Assembly (NCBI GenBank): GCA_030430025.1
Contig: JAUIGR010000009.1
Span: 1-64,000 of the forward strand
Source of the DNA: Gammaproteobacteria bacterium
Lineage (GTDB): Bacteria > Pseudomonadota > Gammaproteobacteria > Xanthomonadales > Marinicellaceae
Length of the DNA: 64,000 bases
Direction of reading: 5' to 3'
The notes under the pieces were generated by a model. The model did no database searches, was not told where the DNA came from, and worked only from the letters and a program-made list of their open reading frames with translations. The position numbers and the translations under genes were made by a program. This document shows, in pieces, positions 1 to 9,805 of the stretch; the stretch's first letter is position 1, and every line of letters begins with the position of its first letter.

Positions 1-1107
1 CATGATGATAATGATTTAGGTTATACCTATGGGCAGGCTGATATTGTTAGGTTGGGCAGTACCGGTGAATGGGTGGCCTTGTTACCCAACGGTTACAACA
101 ATTCATCAGTTGATGATATTGCGAATTTCAGTTTGACTGGGAATGCTGTTTTATACGTGGTGAGAATCAGTGACGGTCAGTTGATCGCTAAACTAGATAC
201 GGGCGTAGGTAATGCATCGACGCCTAATGGTCTAGCTACGCCAACAGGCGTAGACTCAGAATTCATTGATGGTGGTATCAATCTTGCAGCTGAAATGGCT
301 TATGCAGGTGATCTTTATGGTAATTTATGGCGATTTAATTTCGATGGTGAACCAAATAATTGGTCAATTACTAAAGTGGTTGAGGCAGCAAAACCGATGC
401 ATCGTCCAATTACTGTTAAACCTAGGGTGTTAGATATACCAGATGCATATCAATCTGCTGAGGATGATGTGGTTGTTATGTTTGCGACTGGCAAGTACAT
501 CGAGCTTCCGGACAGGGATATTAATTTACCAGCCAGTCAGTACATTGTTGGAATTTTTGATGGTCCTACTTCTGAAGATGATCAACTCGATATTTTAGAC
601 GATAACATTGTTGAACAAGAGTTCACCGCAAACGGTATGTTTCGCAGTTTGTCAAATCTTGAAGTTAATCCTAATACCAACTATGGCTGGCGAGTCGAAT
701 TGACTGAACAGGGCGAGCGGGTGTTTAATCCCATGAGTTTACTTGGTAGAGACATATTGCTTTTGACCTCCAACGTAACAGCTGGCGTAGATCCTTGTAT
801 TCCAGGTGGTAACAGTTGGTTGCTTGCGGTCAACCCGTTGACAGGAGGTATTCCATACCAAGGTGGAGAACCGACAAATATTTTTAAAGATGTGCATGTC
901 ATTATTAATGGCCAGCTTGTTCCCATAGAGGGCTCAGGAACTGGTATCTCTGTCGATGATTTTATTATTGGAAAGCCTCCAATATTAGAGAATCAGGGAG
1001 GTGGAGCAGGATCGATTGTCATAGAAGGTACTCAGTATACCAATGTTATTGATTTTCAGTCACATACATGGCGAAGAAGAAATTGGACCAATTTACTAAC
1101 AGAATAA
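1..1107 (+). CDS. pilY1: PilY1-type type IV pilus protein, C-terminal part (cut by window edge)
   Basis: The reading frame is open from base 1, so this is the C-terminal 368 residues of a larger protein. Visible PilY1 beta-propeller signatures are Y-T-Y-G-Q-A near residue 10, G-E-W-V-A-L followed by N-G-Y, a G-x-L-I-x-K-L-D-T-G repeat, and A-Y-A-G-D-L-Y-G-N-L-W-R-F. In the family this domain sits at the pilus tip or outer membrane, controls extension and retraction, and carries a calcium loop just before the A-G-D-L motif. Here the loop region reads V-D-S-E-F-I-D-G-G-I-N, so the usual D-x-D-G-D spacing is not obvious and calcium binding is uncertain. A 111-residue gene and a pilin gene follow closely, matching the usual pilY1-pilE order of minor pilin operons. 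The family assignment is confident; the exact calcium behaviour is open. Confidence 0.9.
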   Translation, partial: HDDNDLGYTYGQADIVRLGSTGEWVALLPNGYNNSSVDDIANFSLTGNAVLYVVRISDGQLIAKLDTGVGNASTPNGLATPTGVDSEFIDGGINLAAEMAYAGDLYGNLWRFNFDGEPNNWSITKVVEAAKPMHRPITVKPRVLDIPDAYQSAEDDVVVMFATGKYIELPDRDINLPASQYIVGIFDGPTSEDDQLDILDDNIVEQEFTANGMFRSLSNLEVNPNTNYGWRVELTEQGERVFNPMSLLGRDILLLTSNVTAGVDPCIPGGNSWLLAVNPLTGGIPYQGGEPTNIFKDVHVIINGQLVPIEGSGTGISVDDFIIGKPPILENQGGGAGSIVIEGTQYTNVIDFQSHTWRRRNWTNLLTE

Positions 1108-1120
1108 TAGAGATCAAGAA

Positions 1121-1456
1121 ATGAGAGTAATTTTAAAATTAAGTATGTTACTGTTACTAGGAAGTGCTACATGTGCCGACGGACAAGGATTGAGGATCAA
1201 AGTTACCAAGGCTATTTTAGATCACATCGATCAAGGCAGTAAGACAGTGACATTCAATGGCCGGGTTTATCAGTACAGGTTGGATGAAAAGAACAGTATG
1301 TATACATATGCAGAGACCCAAAAACCCGCTTTGAGTTGGCGTGATTTGAAGGTTGGAGAAACTTATTATTTTGAACTCATAACCGATGAACAGAGTGGTA
1401 GAGATTCAGATTTTAAAATAGTCAGATACATAGCTGCACAGCCTCTTGATGATTAA
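1121..1456 (+). CDS. Small secreted protein of unknown function in the pilus operon
   Basis: The protein has 111 residues with a clear N-terminal signal sequence (hydrophobic run about residues 5-16, then S-A-T-C-A-D). The cysteine lacks a good lipobox, so cleavage by signal peptidase I is more likely than lipidation. The mature part is a short mixed alpha/beta chain rich in K, Y and D, with no motif I recognise. It begins 13 nt after the PilY1 stop and ends 14 nt before the likely pilin start, so it is almost certainly co-transcribed with them. The position suggests an accessory pilus factor, but no function can be assigned from sequence. Confidence 0.75.
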   Translation: MRVILKLSMLLLLGSATCADGQGLRIKVTKAILDHIDQGSKTVTFNGRVYQYRLDEKNSMYTYAETQKPALSWRDLKVGETYYFELITDEQSGRDSDFKIVRYIAAQPLDD

Positions 1457-1470
1457 AGTGAGTGTTACGG

Positions 1471-1869
1471 ATGAATAATAAGGGTTTTACATTAATTGAA
1501 TTGTTGGTTGTTATCGCTATCATCGCTGTATTAGTAGCTTATGCGCTGCCTAATTATAGACAGTACGTGGTGAGAAGTAAGCGGGTAGAAGCACAAAATA
1601 AGTTGCTAGAAGTGGCTGGCATGTACGAAAAATTTTATGCTAACACCAATGCTTATCCCACTGACTTAAAAGGAGGTGGCGCTGCTTTATCATTGACTGA
1701 TGCATTTCTTCTTTGGGATGACTATGAAATTACGAGGACTAATCTCAATGGTGGCGGTTGGCTTCTGAATGCTGAAGCGCTTGCAAAGCAAGCTGATGAT
1801 GACCCTGATTGTCCGAATATACAATTTAATAATTTAGGACAAAAAACACCGGCAATGTGTTGGGAATAA
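1471..1869 (+). CDS. pilE: Type IV (minor) pilin, PilE-like
   Basis: A prepilin leader M-N-N-K-G is followed by F-T-L-I-E-L-L-V-V, so PilD peptidase should cut after the glycine and N-methylate the phenylalanine. The glutamate at position +5 of the mature chain is present. A GTG nine bases upstream would also work, but the ATG at 1471 gives the standard five-residue leader. The hydrophobic helix runs to about residue 28 and continues as an amphipathic helix with Y-R-Q-Y-V. The C-terminus has two cysteines (C-P-N-I-Q and the final M-C-W-E) flanking L-G-Q-K-T-P, the typical PilE D-loop. It is the last gene of the operon and is followed by a long hairpin. About 132 residues is normal for PilE-type minor pilins. 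Confidence 0.9.
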   Translation: MNNKGFTLIELLVVIAIIAVLVAYALPNYRQYVVRSKRVEAQNKLLEVAGMYEKFYANTNAYPTDLKGGGAALSLTDAFLLWDDYEITRTNLNGGGWLLNAEALAKQADDDPDCPNIQFNNLGQKTPAMCWE

Positions 1870-2028
1870 CAATAATCCCTTTATTGATTACTAAACGTGA
1901 CTTCACATTGGGGTAATTTATAATAAGCGATTTATTGTTGCGCTATCGAACGACTCTTCATCTAATTGTTGGTTAAAGGAGAGGAGACCGTTGGTTCCAA
2001 ATAGATATCGATGTTACTTCTCGCATTA

Positions 2029-2086
2029 ACATCAGGCACAACAGGTAACTCACATGAAAATGAAAGTTACCTGTTGTGCCTGATGT
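2029..2086. repeat. 22-bp perfect inverted repeat with 14-nt loop between convergent genes
   Basis: Bases 2029-2050 are perfectly complementary to 2065-2086, with a 14-nt loop. The hairpin lies between the convergent pilin gene (+) and the large secreted-protein gene (-). It could end transcription from both sides, but neither arm is followed by a run of Ts, so it is not a classical intrinsic terminator. The arm length is unusual for a simple terminator. Confidence 0.8.
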
Positions 2087-2104
2087 ATAGTCTATTTCAA
2101 TTAT

Positions 2105-5100
2105 CTACTGATTCAAAATTTGGATTAAGTTTTGGTGTGTGCTTTGCAGTGTGCCAGGGAATGCACAATCAAATCCATTTTTAAATATAAATTGGTAGAT
2201 CAGGTCACTATCAGCACTATTGTTATTACTTAAGTCAATGTCAGTCTCGTTTTGAGGCATAGCAATGGCTGCTGATGAATCTATAAAGTCAAGCAGATCA
2301 CCTGTCACAGTGGTGTGCATGGTGAATATCGCATAAGCATCTACAGGAAGATCTACTGTTGTGTTGATGTCGCTGGTACCTATTATGGTGTCACAGTTGG
2401 CGCCTGCAAAAGGTTCGCAAACCCAGCTGGCCTCAGCTACATGTGCTCCTAGTATGGCAGTCACCACAGCATCATCAATGTTTTTATTACCTTCATTGCG
2501 TACTGTTAAATAATACGTCAATGGCATATTGGGTTGAACGCCAGCGACACAATTAGTTAAATAGGCACTGACATCGGGCATCTCGTCATCATCAATATTG
2601 ACAGCATCTATATCTACTGGATCAACGCCATTGAAATTGTTGTCAGCGGACATCAGTGTGGCAGTTATGATCTGATAATCTTGGTCAAAATCATAAACCG
2701 TGTCATCAACGCCTGTAACAGTAACTGTCTGTGGTTGATTCCAGTTTGAAGGTGTGAATGTTAGTGTGGTAGGAGCAACCGTGCCTTCATCAGTATTTGA
2801 ACTACTGACATTCAAAACCACATCGGCGGTTGGTGTCAGTGTCAGCGCAACAGTGAAAGTGTCACTGCCTCCCATTTCTGTTGTTACTAACTCCGCACCA
2901 TCAAAACTGATGTCAATGTCATGAGTCAATCCACTTTGCACATTGATTGTTACACTCTCTTCTCCAGACTCGTTGCCAGCATCATCTGAGGCTACAGCAG
3001 TAATGATGTTTACACCATCTTGTAGTGAGGCATCAAGTGTGCATGACCAGTCTCCATTCTGATCAACTAGCGCTTGACAATTTTGTCCGTCTGGACCAGA
3101 TACTGTGATAGTTGAACCTGGTTCACCTGTACCTGTGACTAAGGGATTGTTGTCATTAGTGGTGCTGCCATCAATTGGATAGACGATAACAGGATCAGAA
3201 GGTGGTTGTGTGTCAATACCATTAGCAATGATTATTGGTGGTGACTCATTGCCGGCTTGATCTTCCTGAACCACTGTAATGTCTTCACCATCATTTGGTG
3301 TAGGACTGAGTGTACATGACCAGGTACCGTCCTGCTGCACTGTAGTTATGCATGTTGCACCACTTGGTGTTGTAACAGTGATTGTTGCACCAGGTTCACC
3401 TGTTCCAGTAATTGGGGCGCCATTAGTTGGTGTGTCTACTGTTGGCGCATCTGGTGCTATGGTATCCAATATTATACTCACTGTCGTTGTTGGTGAATTA
3501 TTTCCTGCTTCATCAGTAGCAACAGCATTGAATGTGTTATCCCCCTCTTGAACTGATGGTGCAATTTCACAGGACCAATTACCATTTTGATCAGTCACCG
3601 CCATGCATGTTTCTCCATTCGGTCCTGTGACAGTTACTGTGGACCCGGGTTCTGATGTTCCTGAAATGACCGGAGTGTTATCGTTTGTGATGTCTCCATT
3701 AATAGGGCTGATTATAATAGGCGCTGCTGGAGGTGTGTTATCCAAAGTAAAGTTAACAGGGGTGGTATTGGTATTGCCTGCTGGATCAGTTACGGTGGCA
3801 GTTTCATCGCCATCGACATCGTTTTGCCCGGCTGTTGCGGTACAAACCACTTGATTGCCACTTTCAGCGCCACAGGTATAGCCAGGAATGGATAAACTGG
3901 CTCCGGATTCGACACCAGTACAGGTTGCTGTCAGTGGTGTGCCGTTATTGGCAGGATTGGGACTGACTGTGCAGACCGGGGCAGGTGGAGGCGTATTATC
4001 CAAAGTAAAGTTAACAGGGGTGGTATTGGTATTGCCTGCTGGATCAGTTACGGTGGCAGTTTCATCGCCATCGACATCGTTTTGCCCGGCTGTTGCGGTA
4101 CAAACCACTTGATTGCCACTTTCAGCGCCACAGGTATAACCAGGAATAGATAGACTGGCTCCGGATTCAACACCGGTACAGGTTGCTGTCAGTGGTGTGC
4201 CGTTATTGGCAGGATCGGGACTGACTGTACAGATAGGGGCAGGTGGTGGAACGTTGACAATGGTTATGGTTACTTCGGCATCTGAAGAAAAGGATTGATC
4301 AGGCAGTGTCATTGAGTTGGAGTTTACGGTTGCTGTATTGGTGATGTCTCCTAAAGGTGAATCAGTATTGATGGTCGTTCTAAAGTTTACTGTTGCCCCT
4401 TCATTTTCTGCCAGCGAACCGCCACTAGATCCGTTCGCGCCAGCACCTACTCTGAATACTACTTGATTACCACTGGCATCATATTCAGCAGCGTCATTTC
4501 CTGATGAGTCTGACATGCTGCCTACCGGCCCTACATCAGCTGATGTGATCTCTAGACTGTTAGCTACATAAGTCATATGATTGGGAATAGGATCTGTGAG
4601 GATTACATTTGTGGCTGTATCTTGGCCAGTGTTAGAAAAGGTAATGGTATACTCGATTACGTCTCCTGCTTCAATACTTCCTCCATTGACATCTGTTGCC
4701 GTTTTTGTCATTGTTGAACTGAAGTCAGGTACATTTAAATCAGTTGCAAATAGTAGAGCATGGGCGTAATACCAGTCACCATCAGTGACGAATGCAAAAT
4801 CAGCATTGGTTAACCCATTTGGGAGTAGTCCTGATACATCTATTATGTCAATATCCATACCCATTTGGTTTCGATGGTCTGGGTTTTTGGATGTGAGGTG
4901 GTTGTCATAACGTGTGATCGTGGAATTCCAAAAATTATCATTTGGATTTAATGTGTTGCTGATGGTTGTGCCTTCAAATTGTATTGAATCTCCTGTGATG
5001 TCTTGATCTCCTTCCCAGATCAATGCACCAAGAAAGGTGTTAAAACTGCCAGTTTGAGGTGTAATGATATCGGGAATGGTGATGGTTTCAGTATTGGTGT

Positions 5101-5746
5101 TGATAACACGCACAGCACCATCCATTAACGAAAGATGTTTAAACGATTCAGCACTGTTACTATAAATAATCGCAAGAGACCAGCCGCCATAAAATCCTAA
5201 GCTATCTTGACCAGTTAAAGCGGTCAGATCGCCAACAGTATAAATTCCATTGCCTGCATTGTTCACTACTGTGGTAATGTCAGCAACTGCTTGATAGGGT
5301 CTGCTTCCTATGCTGCCATCGTTAGAATATGTGTCTAATTGTATTGCCGTCACCGTTGTGTAATTGGCGGTACCAGGTGGTTTTATTTGAATAGTATTCC
5401 TATTGATATCAGTACTGCTCGCACGTCCGCCCCAGTAGAGTGCTGCGTATTCTATGGTTGAGTTTGCTGGTATCGATAAGGTGGCATTAGATGAATTACT
5501 GAAACCGGCTGTTGTATCAGTATTGATGAATACCATTTGAGTGTTATTATTCCCTCCATTAACACGTCCATTTTGCACATTACTACAATTGCCTGCTCCG
5601 CTACAGGTCAGTAACGTGTTTCCTATAATCTCAATGTTACCCGTAGTTTCAATACTTGCTCTGGTTTCGAATGACCGATTCACCTGTGCACTAACTGCTG
5701 TTGTGTACAGTAGCGTTACACATAAAATTTGCTTAAACTTTTTCAT
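2105..5746 (-). CDS. Very large secreted protein with DUF11 and Ig-like repeats and a C-terminal I-F-K-N-G-F-D-C tag
   Basis: The chain has 1213 residues and a signal peptide at about 1-20. In order it shows: an N-terminal beta-rich domain (about 21-335, with Y-A-A-L-Y-W-G-G); a DUF11-like domain (about 345-480, I-E-Y-T-I-T-F-S-N-T-G); two nearly identical 86-residue repeats (about 497-669); three Ig-like repeats of the type G-T-x-E-P-G-S-T-I/V-T-V (about 670-935); a Calx-beta-like segment (about 940-1050); a second DUF11-like domain; and a tail with I-F-K-N-G-F-D-C at 1187-1194. The architecture suggests an extracellular or surface adhesin-like protein, but no ligand or enzyme motif is visible. 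G-G-G-G-A lies just before the start. The upstream gene is divergent and the downstream pilin gene is convergent, so it is probably monocistronic. Confidence 0.85.
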   Translation of the reverse strand: MKKFKQILCVTLLYTTAVSAQVNRSFETRASIETTGNIEIIGNTLLTCSGAGNCSNVQNGRVNGGNNNTQMVFINTDTTAGFSNSSNATLSIPANSTIEYAALYWGGRASSTDINRNTIQIKPPGTANYTTVTAIQLDTYSNDGSIGSRPYQAVADITTVVNNAGNGIYTVGDLTALTGQDSLGFYGGWSLAIIYSNSAESFKHLSLMDGAVRVINTNTETITIPDIITPQTGSFNTFLGALIWEGDQDITGDSIQFEGTTISNTLNPNDNFWNSTITRYDNHLTSKNPDHRNQMGMDIDIIDVSGLLPNGLTNADFAFVTDGDWYYAHALLFATDLNVPDFSSTMTKTATDVNGGSIEAGDVIEYTITFSNTGQDTATNVILTDPIPNHMTYVANSLEITSADVGPVGSMSDSSGNDAAEYDASGNQVVFRVGAGANGSSGGSLAENEGATVNFRTTINTDSPLGDITNTATVNSNSMTLPDQSFSSDAEVTITIVNVPPPAPICTVSPDPANNGTPLTATCTGVESGASLSIPGYTCGAESGNQVVCTATAGQNDVDGDETATVTDPAGNTNTTPVNFTLDNTPPPAPVCTVSPNPANNGTPLTATCTGVESGASLSIPGYTCGAESGNQVVCTATAGQNDVDGDETATVTDPAGNTNTTPVNFTLDNTPPAAPIIISPINGDITNDNTPVISGTSEPGSTVTVTGPNGETCMAVTDQNGNWSCEIAPSVQEGDNTFNAVATDEAGNNSPTTTVSIILDTIAPDAPTVDTPTNGAPITGTGEPGATITVTTPSGATCITTVQQDGTWSCTLSPTPNDGEDITVVQEDQAGNESPPIIIANGIDTQPPSDPVIVYPIDGSTTNDNNPLVTGTGEPGSTITVSGPDGQNCQALVDQNGDWSCTLDASLQDGVNIITAVASDDAGNESGEESVTINVQSGLTHDIDISFDGAELVTTEMGGSDTFTVALTLTPTADVVLNVSSSNTDEGTVAPTTLTFTPSNWNQPQTVTVTGVDDTVYDFDQDYQIITATLMSADNNFNGVDPVDIDAVNIDDDEMPDVSAYLTNCVAGVQPNMPLTYYLTVRNEGNKNIDDAVVTAILGAHVAEASWVCEPFAGANCDTIIGTSDINTTVDLPVDAYAIFTMHTTVTGDLLDFIDSSAAIAMPQNETDIDLSNNNSADSDLIYQFIFKNGFDCAFPGTLQSTHQNLIQILNQ
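2165..2188 (-). other. C-terminal tag I-F-K-N-G-F-D-C (residues 1187-1194)
   Basis: This motif ends 19 residues before the stop of the 1213-residue secreted protein. It is nearly identical to the motif at the C-terminus of the unrelated secreted protein at 25079-27835. A sorting or anchoring role is inferred only from that recurrence and position. Confidence 0.5.
3738..4253 (-). repeat. Two 258-bp in-frame tandem repeats inside the secreted protein gene
   Basis: The segment 3738-3995 is repeated with only scattered substitutions at 3996-4253. The period is 258 bp, or 86 codons. Each unit encodes one Ig-like module with four cysteines (beginning P-x-C-T-V-S-P-x-P-A-N). The near identity points to a recent duplication or ongoing homogenisation by recombination. 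Confidence 0.85.
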
Positions 5747-6018
5747 AATTCCCCAATTGTGACTTGTTTATTTGAGATGTTCGTCACAAAACTCACACAC
5801 TGTTTTGTGCTTTATATTCTATTGCACTGATGTGATGAATTGTACAAAAGAGTAGTTTGTAATGAGCGATAAGCCTTTCAAAATTACTGTCAGAGATGTT
5901 GTCACTTGAAGAATGACAAAATTTGTCAAGAAATTGAAACTTTTTTAAAGATTTGGATCATCGGTTGATTTGTTTAAATAGTACTGATTAAGTCCTTTTT
6001 TGTGATAACATGTCAGCC

Positions 6019-6456
6019 ATGCTGAAGATATCTCGGTTAACAGAATATGCATTCATGGTCATCATGTCTTTAAAAAAGTCCGACATGCCTGCTTCTGCGG
6101 ATTCGGTTGCTAAAAAAACTGGATTGGAACCCCCCACCGTCAGTAAAATTTTGAAGTCATTGAAAAGAGGTGGCTTACTGACTTCTAAACGAGGGGTTGC
6201 GGGAGGTTATTTCTTAGTTAAACGCAAAAGAGATATCTCGTTATGTGAAGTCATTACAGTGATGGAAGGGGCCATGGCTTTGACTGATTGTGCAATTGAT
6301 GATTCGGCTTGTCACTTAAGTGCTGATTGTGATATGAGCCGTGGATTAAAAAAAATCAGCCAGATAATTACAAATGCTTTGGAGCAAGTGAAGGTTAGTG
6401 ATTTGATGATTACCGATTCCAAGCCAATCATTGCTTTGACTATTAATCATGAGTGA
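6019..6456 (+). CDS. Rrf2-family Fe-S regulator of the SUF operon (IscR-like)
   Basis: This is a winged-helix DNA-binding protein of the Rrf2/IscR type, heading the SUF genes. The N-terminal L-T-E-Y-A and the helix-turn-helix segment [11 protein letters not shown] are typical. Counting from the ATG at 6019, the three cluster-ligand cysteines are C91, C98 and C104, matching the spacing of the IscR [2Fe-2S] site, so it probably senses Fe-S status and represses or activates the downstream operon. An ATG at 6010 is in frame, but M-L-K-I-S-R-L-T is the usual family start. Its end overlaps sufB by 8 bp, which implies translational coupling. The target site is not proven. Confidence 0.9.
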   Translation: MLKISRLTEYAFMVIMSLKKSDMPASADSVAKKTGLEPPTVSKILKSLKRGGLLTSKRGVAGGYFLVKRKRDISLCEVITVMEGAMALTDCAIDDSACHLSADCDMSRGLKKISQIITNALEQVKVSDLMITDSKPIIALTINHE

Positions 6457-7912
6457 AATTGATAAAGATTTAGAAAACAAGGCGGTTAAGGATAGGGCAA
6501 ATCAAAAATACAAAGATGGTTTCGTCACAGACATAGAGTCTGACGCCCTGCCACCAGGTCTTGATGAAGATGTTATTCGCCAAATTTCTGCAAAAAAAGA
6601 TGAACCTGAATGGTTGTTAACATATCGACTGAATGCTTTCAGGACATGGCAAAAGATGAATAATCCTGACTGGGCCATGCTTAAGATTCCAGCCATAGAT
6701 TTTCAGGCCATTTCTTATTTTTCTGCGCCGAAATCCAGTAAAAATGTACCCAAGTCACTTGCTGAGGTTGATCCCAAATTACTGGAAACTTATGATAAGT
6801 TGGGAGTGCCTCTTCATGAAAGAGAACGATTGGCTGGGGTTGCTGTGGACGCTGTTTTTGACTCGGTCTCTGTTGGTACAACGTTCAAAGCAGAACTGGA
6901 GAAAGTGGGCGTGATTTTTAGTTCGTTTTCTGAGGCAGTTAAGGATCATCCAGAATTAGTTAGGCAGCATTTAGGAACAGTGGTACCCGCTCGAGATAAT
7001 TACTTTGCGGCTTTGAATGCTGCGGTTTTTTCAGATGGTTCTTTTGTTTATATACCAAAAGGTGTCAAATGCCCCATGGAACTATCAACTTATTTTCGGA
7101 TTAATGCCATCAATACAGGGCAGTTTGAAAGAACTTTGATTATTGCCGAAGAAGGGAGTTATGTCAGTTATCTAGAGGGATGTACTGCGCCTATGCGAGA
7201 TGAAAATCAGTTGCATGCTGCTGTGGTTGAGTTGATAGCAATGAAAGATGCCAAAATTAAATATTCAACTGTTCAGAATTGGTACCCAGGCGATGAACAT
7301 GGTAAAGGGGGTATTTACAATTTTGTCACCAAACGAGGATTGTGTCAGGGCGTAAACAGCAAAATATCTTGGACGCAAGTAGAGACGGGTTCTGCCATTA
7401 CATGGAAGTACCCCAGCTGTATATTACGTGGAGATCGATCAAGTGGTGAGTTTTATTCGGTGGCGTTGACTAATAATTACCAGCAGGCTGATACTGGCAC
7501 GAAAATGATTCATCTCGGAAAAAATACTAAATCCACTATCATTTCAAAGGGTATTTCAGTGGGTCAAAGCTCTAATGCTTATCGAGGATTGGTGCGAGTT
7601 GCAAAAAAGGCTGATCATGCACGTAACTTTACCCAATGTGATTCTTTATTGATTGGTAAAAATTGTGGTGCTCACACTTTTCCTTATATGGAATCGGCTA
7701 ATACCACAGCTAAGATTGAGCATGAAGCCACCACTTCAAAAATTTCTGAAGATCAAATGAATTACTGTTTACAAAGAGGCATTGCTGAAGAAGATGCCAT
7801 TTCATTGATTGTTGATGGTTTTTGTAAGGAAGTGTTTAAAGAATTGCCAATGGAGTTCGCAGTGGAGGCCAAAGCGCTGTTAGATATTTCATTGGAAGGA
7901 GCAATTGGATGA
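6449..7912 (+). CDS. sufB: Fe-S cluster scaffold subunit SufB
   Basis: SufB forms the SufBC2D scaffold on which [Fe-S] clusters are built in the cytoplasm. The 487-residue length is normal. The C-terminal half has the conserved beta-helix core and the segment F-T-Q-C-D-S-L-L-I followed by N-C-G-A-H-T-F-P-Y, which holds the cysteine that accepts sulfur in the family. The start overlaps the regulator stop (ATGAGTGA) and the end overlaps sufC by 4 bp (ATGA), so regulator, sufB and sufC are tightly coupled. Nothing is missing or truncated. Confidence 0.97.
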   Translation: MSEIDKDLENKAVKDRANQKYKDGFVTDIESDALPPGLDEDVIRQISAKKDEPEWLLTYRLNAFRTWQKMNNPDWAMLKIPAIDFQAISYFSAPKSSKNVPKSLAEVDPKLLETYDKLGVPLHERERLAGVAVDAVFDSVSVGTTFKAELEKVGVIFSSFSEAVKDHPELVRQHLGTVVPARDNYFAALNAAVFSDGSFVYIPKGVKCPMELSTYFRINAINTGQFERTLIIAEEGSYVSYLEGCTAPMRDENQLHAAVVELIAMKDAKIKYSTVQNWYPGDEHGKGGIYNFVTKRGLCQGVNSKISWTQVETGSAITWKYPSCILRGDRSSGEFYSVALTNNYQQADTGTKMIHLGKNTKSTIISKGISVGQSSNAYRGLVRVAKKADHARNFTQCDSLLIGKNCGAHTFPYMESANTTAKIEHEATTSKISEDQMNYCLQRGIAEEDAISLIVDGFCKEVFKELPMEFAVEAKALLDISLEGAIG

Positions 7913-8652
7913 TGTTGAATATCAATAATATTCACGCAAATGCAGGTGATAAAGAAATTTTGAAAGGCTTGAATTTGCAGATTGGAGCGGGAGAAGTCCA
8001 TGCCATTATGGGCCCTAACGGCGCAGGTAAAAGTACTTTAGGTAATGTATTGGCTGGAATGCCTCATGTTGAAGTCACAGGAGGAACAGTTGATCTATTT
8101 GACAAGAATTTATTGTCATTAGAGCCGCAAGAGCGAGCAGCTGAAGGCGTGTTTTTAGCGTTTCAATACCCAGTCGAAATCCCTGGTGTTAATAACATGT
8201 ATTTTTTGAGAACAGCCCTCAATGCACAACGCAGATATAGGGGTGAGACTGAAATAGATTCAGCCAATTTTTTGCGCATGGTAAAGCAAAAAATCAAAGA
8301 CATGAACATGCGAGATGATTTATTGAAACGGCCGGTTAATGTGGGATTTTCTGGTGGTGAGAAAAAGCGCAATGAAGTGTTTCAGATGAGCATTTTAGAA
8401 CCCAAGCTGGCGATTTTGGATGAAACTGATTCTGGTTTGGATATTGATGCTTTGAAAATAGTTGCTGATGGTGTCAATCGCCTAAGGACATTAGACCGTT
8501 CTTTTATTATCATTACTCATTATCAGCGACTGTTAGATTATATTGAACCTGATTTTGTACATGTGCTTGCAGATGGCAAAATCGTTAAATCTGGTGATAA
8601 ATCACTGGCACTTGAATTAGAAGAGCAGGGATATGGTTGGCTTAATCAATGA
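7909..8652 (+). CDS. sufC: Fe-S assembly ATPase SufC
   Basis: This is an ABC-type ATPase that drives conformational change of the SufBCD scaffold. Walker [10 protein letters not shown] is at residues 35-43, the signature [10 protein letters not shown] at about 148-157, and Walker B with [12 protein letters not shown] follows, with the SufC-typical E-T-D-S-G wording. The 247 residues match the family. It overlaps sufB by 4 bp and sufD by 20 bp, so all three subunits are made from one transcript. It is a soluble protein, not a transporter, despite the ABC fold. Confidence 0.97.
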   Translation: MMLNINNIHANAGDKEILKGLNLQIGAGEVHAIMGPNGAGKSTLGNVLAGMPHVEVTGGTVDLFDKNLLSLEPQERAAEGVFLAFQYPVEIPGVNNMYFLRTALNAQRRYRGETEIDSANFLRMVKQKIKDMNMRDDLLKRPVNVGFSGGEKKRNEVFQMSILEPKLAILDETDSGLDIDALKIVADGVNRLRTLDRSFIIITHYQRLLDYIEPDFVHVLADGKIVKSGDKSLALELEEQGYGWLNQ

Positions 8653-9805
8653 TTGGCAGGTAGTGATTGATGGCCAAAGGCATAGGATATTGCCTGACTG
8701 GTTACAACAACAAAAAGCAAAAGCTTGGGTTGCTTTGGAAAATCACCAATCACCTAATCGGAAAATGGAAAGTTGGCGATATACTGATGCCAGCCTTTTA
8801 TTGTCAGAAAGGCTGGCCACCAGGGAACAAAATGGAATTTCCGGAACACAAACCACTGATGCTGACTGTTGTATCGTTCTGACTAATGAGGGTGTTGAAG
8901 TGGTTGGCAACCAACCCGACTGGTTAAATATTACTGATATTCAATCGATGTCGCCCAGTCAATATCAGCCAATCGATGTTCGCAGCTTGCCTCAAGAGCA
9001 GGGCTTGGTGGCTCTCAATCAAGCACTGGTCACCTGTGGTTGTGCCATTGAAGTATCGAGTGAATCACAGGGTACTGATCTGATGATTGATTTGATTTAT
9101 GATTTTAGCGACAACAATTGGCAGTTTGTTCAAAACCACATTAAGGTGGCTAAACATGGACAGCTGAAATTGAGGGAGATAGTGGTTGGTGGTCGCATTA
9201 ATAGTTGTCAGTCTTGGTTGGTTGGTCAACAAGCCGATGTGGTCAAGATAGCCTGTAGCAAATTAGTTGCTGATGCAATGCTGGTGATGTACAACCAATA
9301 TCAACTGCAAGAGCGAGCTCAAATGCGTTGTATGCATCAGCGTTCAGGTGGTATGTTACAGCACCATAATCAGCAAGTTATTTTTATTGCGGAGTACGCC
9401 AACTATCTTTCAGGTTCCATAAATAAATCGTTAGAAAACAGTCAAATAAATGATATTATTAATGTTTTTCATGATGTTAAAAACAACGAATCTAAAGTCA
9501 TACATCGTTCAATTGCCGATGATCATGCTCGAGTATTTAATAATGCCAAGGCTATTATCGCACAAGGTGCAGATGGCTCATTAGTCGCTCAAGATTTGAA
9601 AAACATTTTGTTGTCAGATGATGCCAAAATTTTTTCCAAGCCTGAATTAGAAGTTTACACTGATGAGGTAGTTGCTGCTCATGGTTCGACCATTGGTTCT
9701 TTGGATGAACAATCGTTATTTTATTTACAGTCTCGCGGTATTCCTATGAAAGAAGCGCGTGAGATCATGATTGAGTCATTTATAGCAGAGGCTGAAGTAT
9801 GTTGA
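8633..9805 (+). CDS. sufD: Fe-S scaffold subunit SufD
   Basis: SufD is the SufB paralogue that completes the SufBC2D complex and helps iron entry. The N-terminal half is divergent, while the C-terminal beta-helix core is clear (H-R-S-I-A-D-D-H-A-R-V-F-N, then A-H-G-S-T-I-G-S-L-D-E and Y-L-Q-S-R-G-I). The A-H-G histidine, important in the family, is present. The protein has 390 residues, slightly short but within range. The ATG at 8633 lies inside the 3' end of sufC, a 20-bp overlap, and the gene overlaps sufS by 7 bp. Confidence 0.95.
   Translation: MVGLINDWQVVIDGQRHRILPDWLQQQKAKAWVALENHQSPNRKMESWRYTDASLLLSERLATREQNGISGTQTTDADCCIVLTNEGVEVVGNQPDWLNITDIQSMSPSQYQPIDVRSLPQEQGLVALNQALVTCGCAIEVSSESQGTDLMIDLIYDFSDNNWQFVQNHIKVAKHGQLKLREIVVGGRINSCQSWLVGQQADVVKIACSKLVADAMLVMYNQYQLQERAQMRCMHQRSGGMLQHHNQQVIFIAEYANYLSGSINKSLENSQINDIINVFHDVKNNESKVIHRSIADDHARVFNNAKAIIAQGADGSLVAQDLKNILLSDDAKIFSKPELEVYTDEVVAAHGSTIGSLDEQSLFYLQSRGIPMKEAREIMIESFIAEAEVC

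Noticed and set aside
3279-4112. Three plus-strand frames inside the Ig-like repeats (3279-3551, 3603-3854, 3888-4112)
   Set aside because: They are antisense shadows of the minus-strand secreted-protein gene. Two of them look alike only because they lie in the duplicated 258-bp unit.
5982-5994. TACTGATTAAGTC ahead of the Rrf2 regulator, resembling the GACT-N5-AGTC core of IscR sites
   Set aside because: Only the core matches (7 of 8 fixed bases), the flanks do not fit, and AT-rich sequence makes chance matches likely. It is worth a comparative check, but not a feature call.
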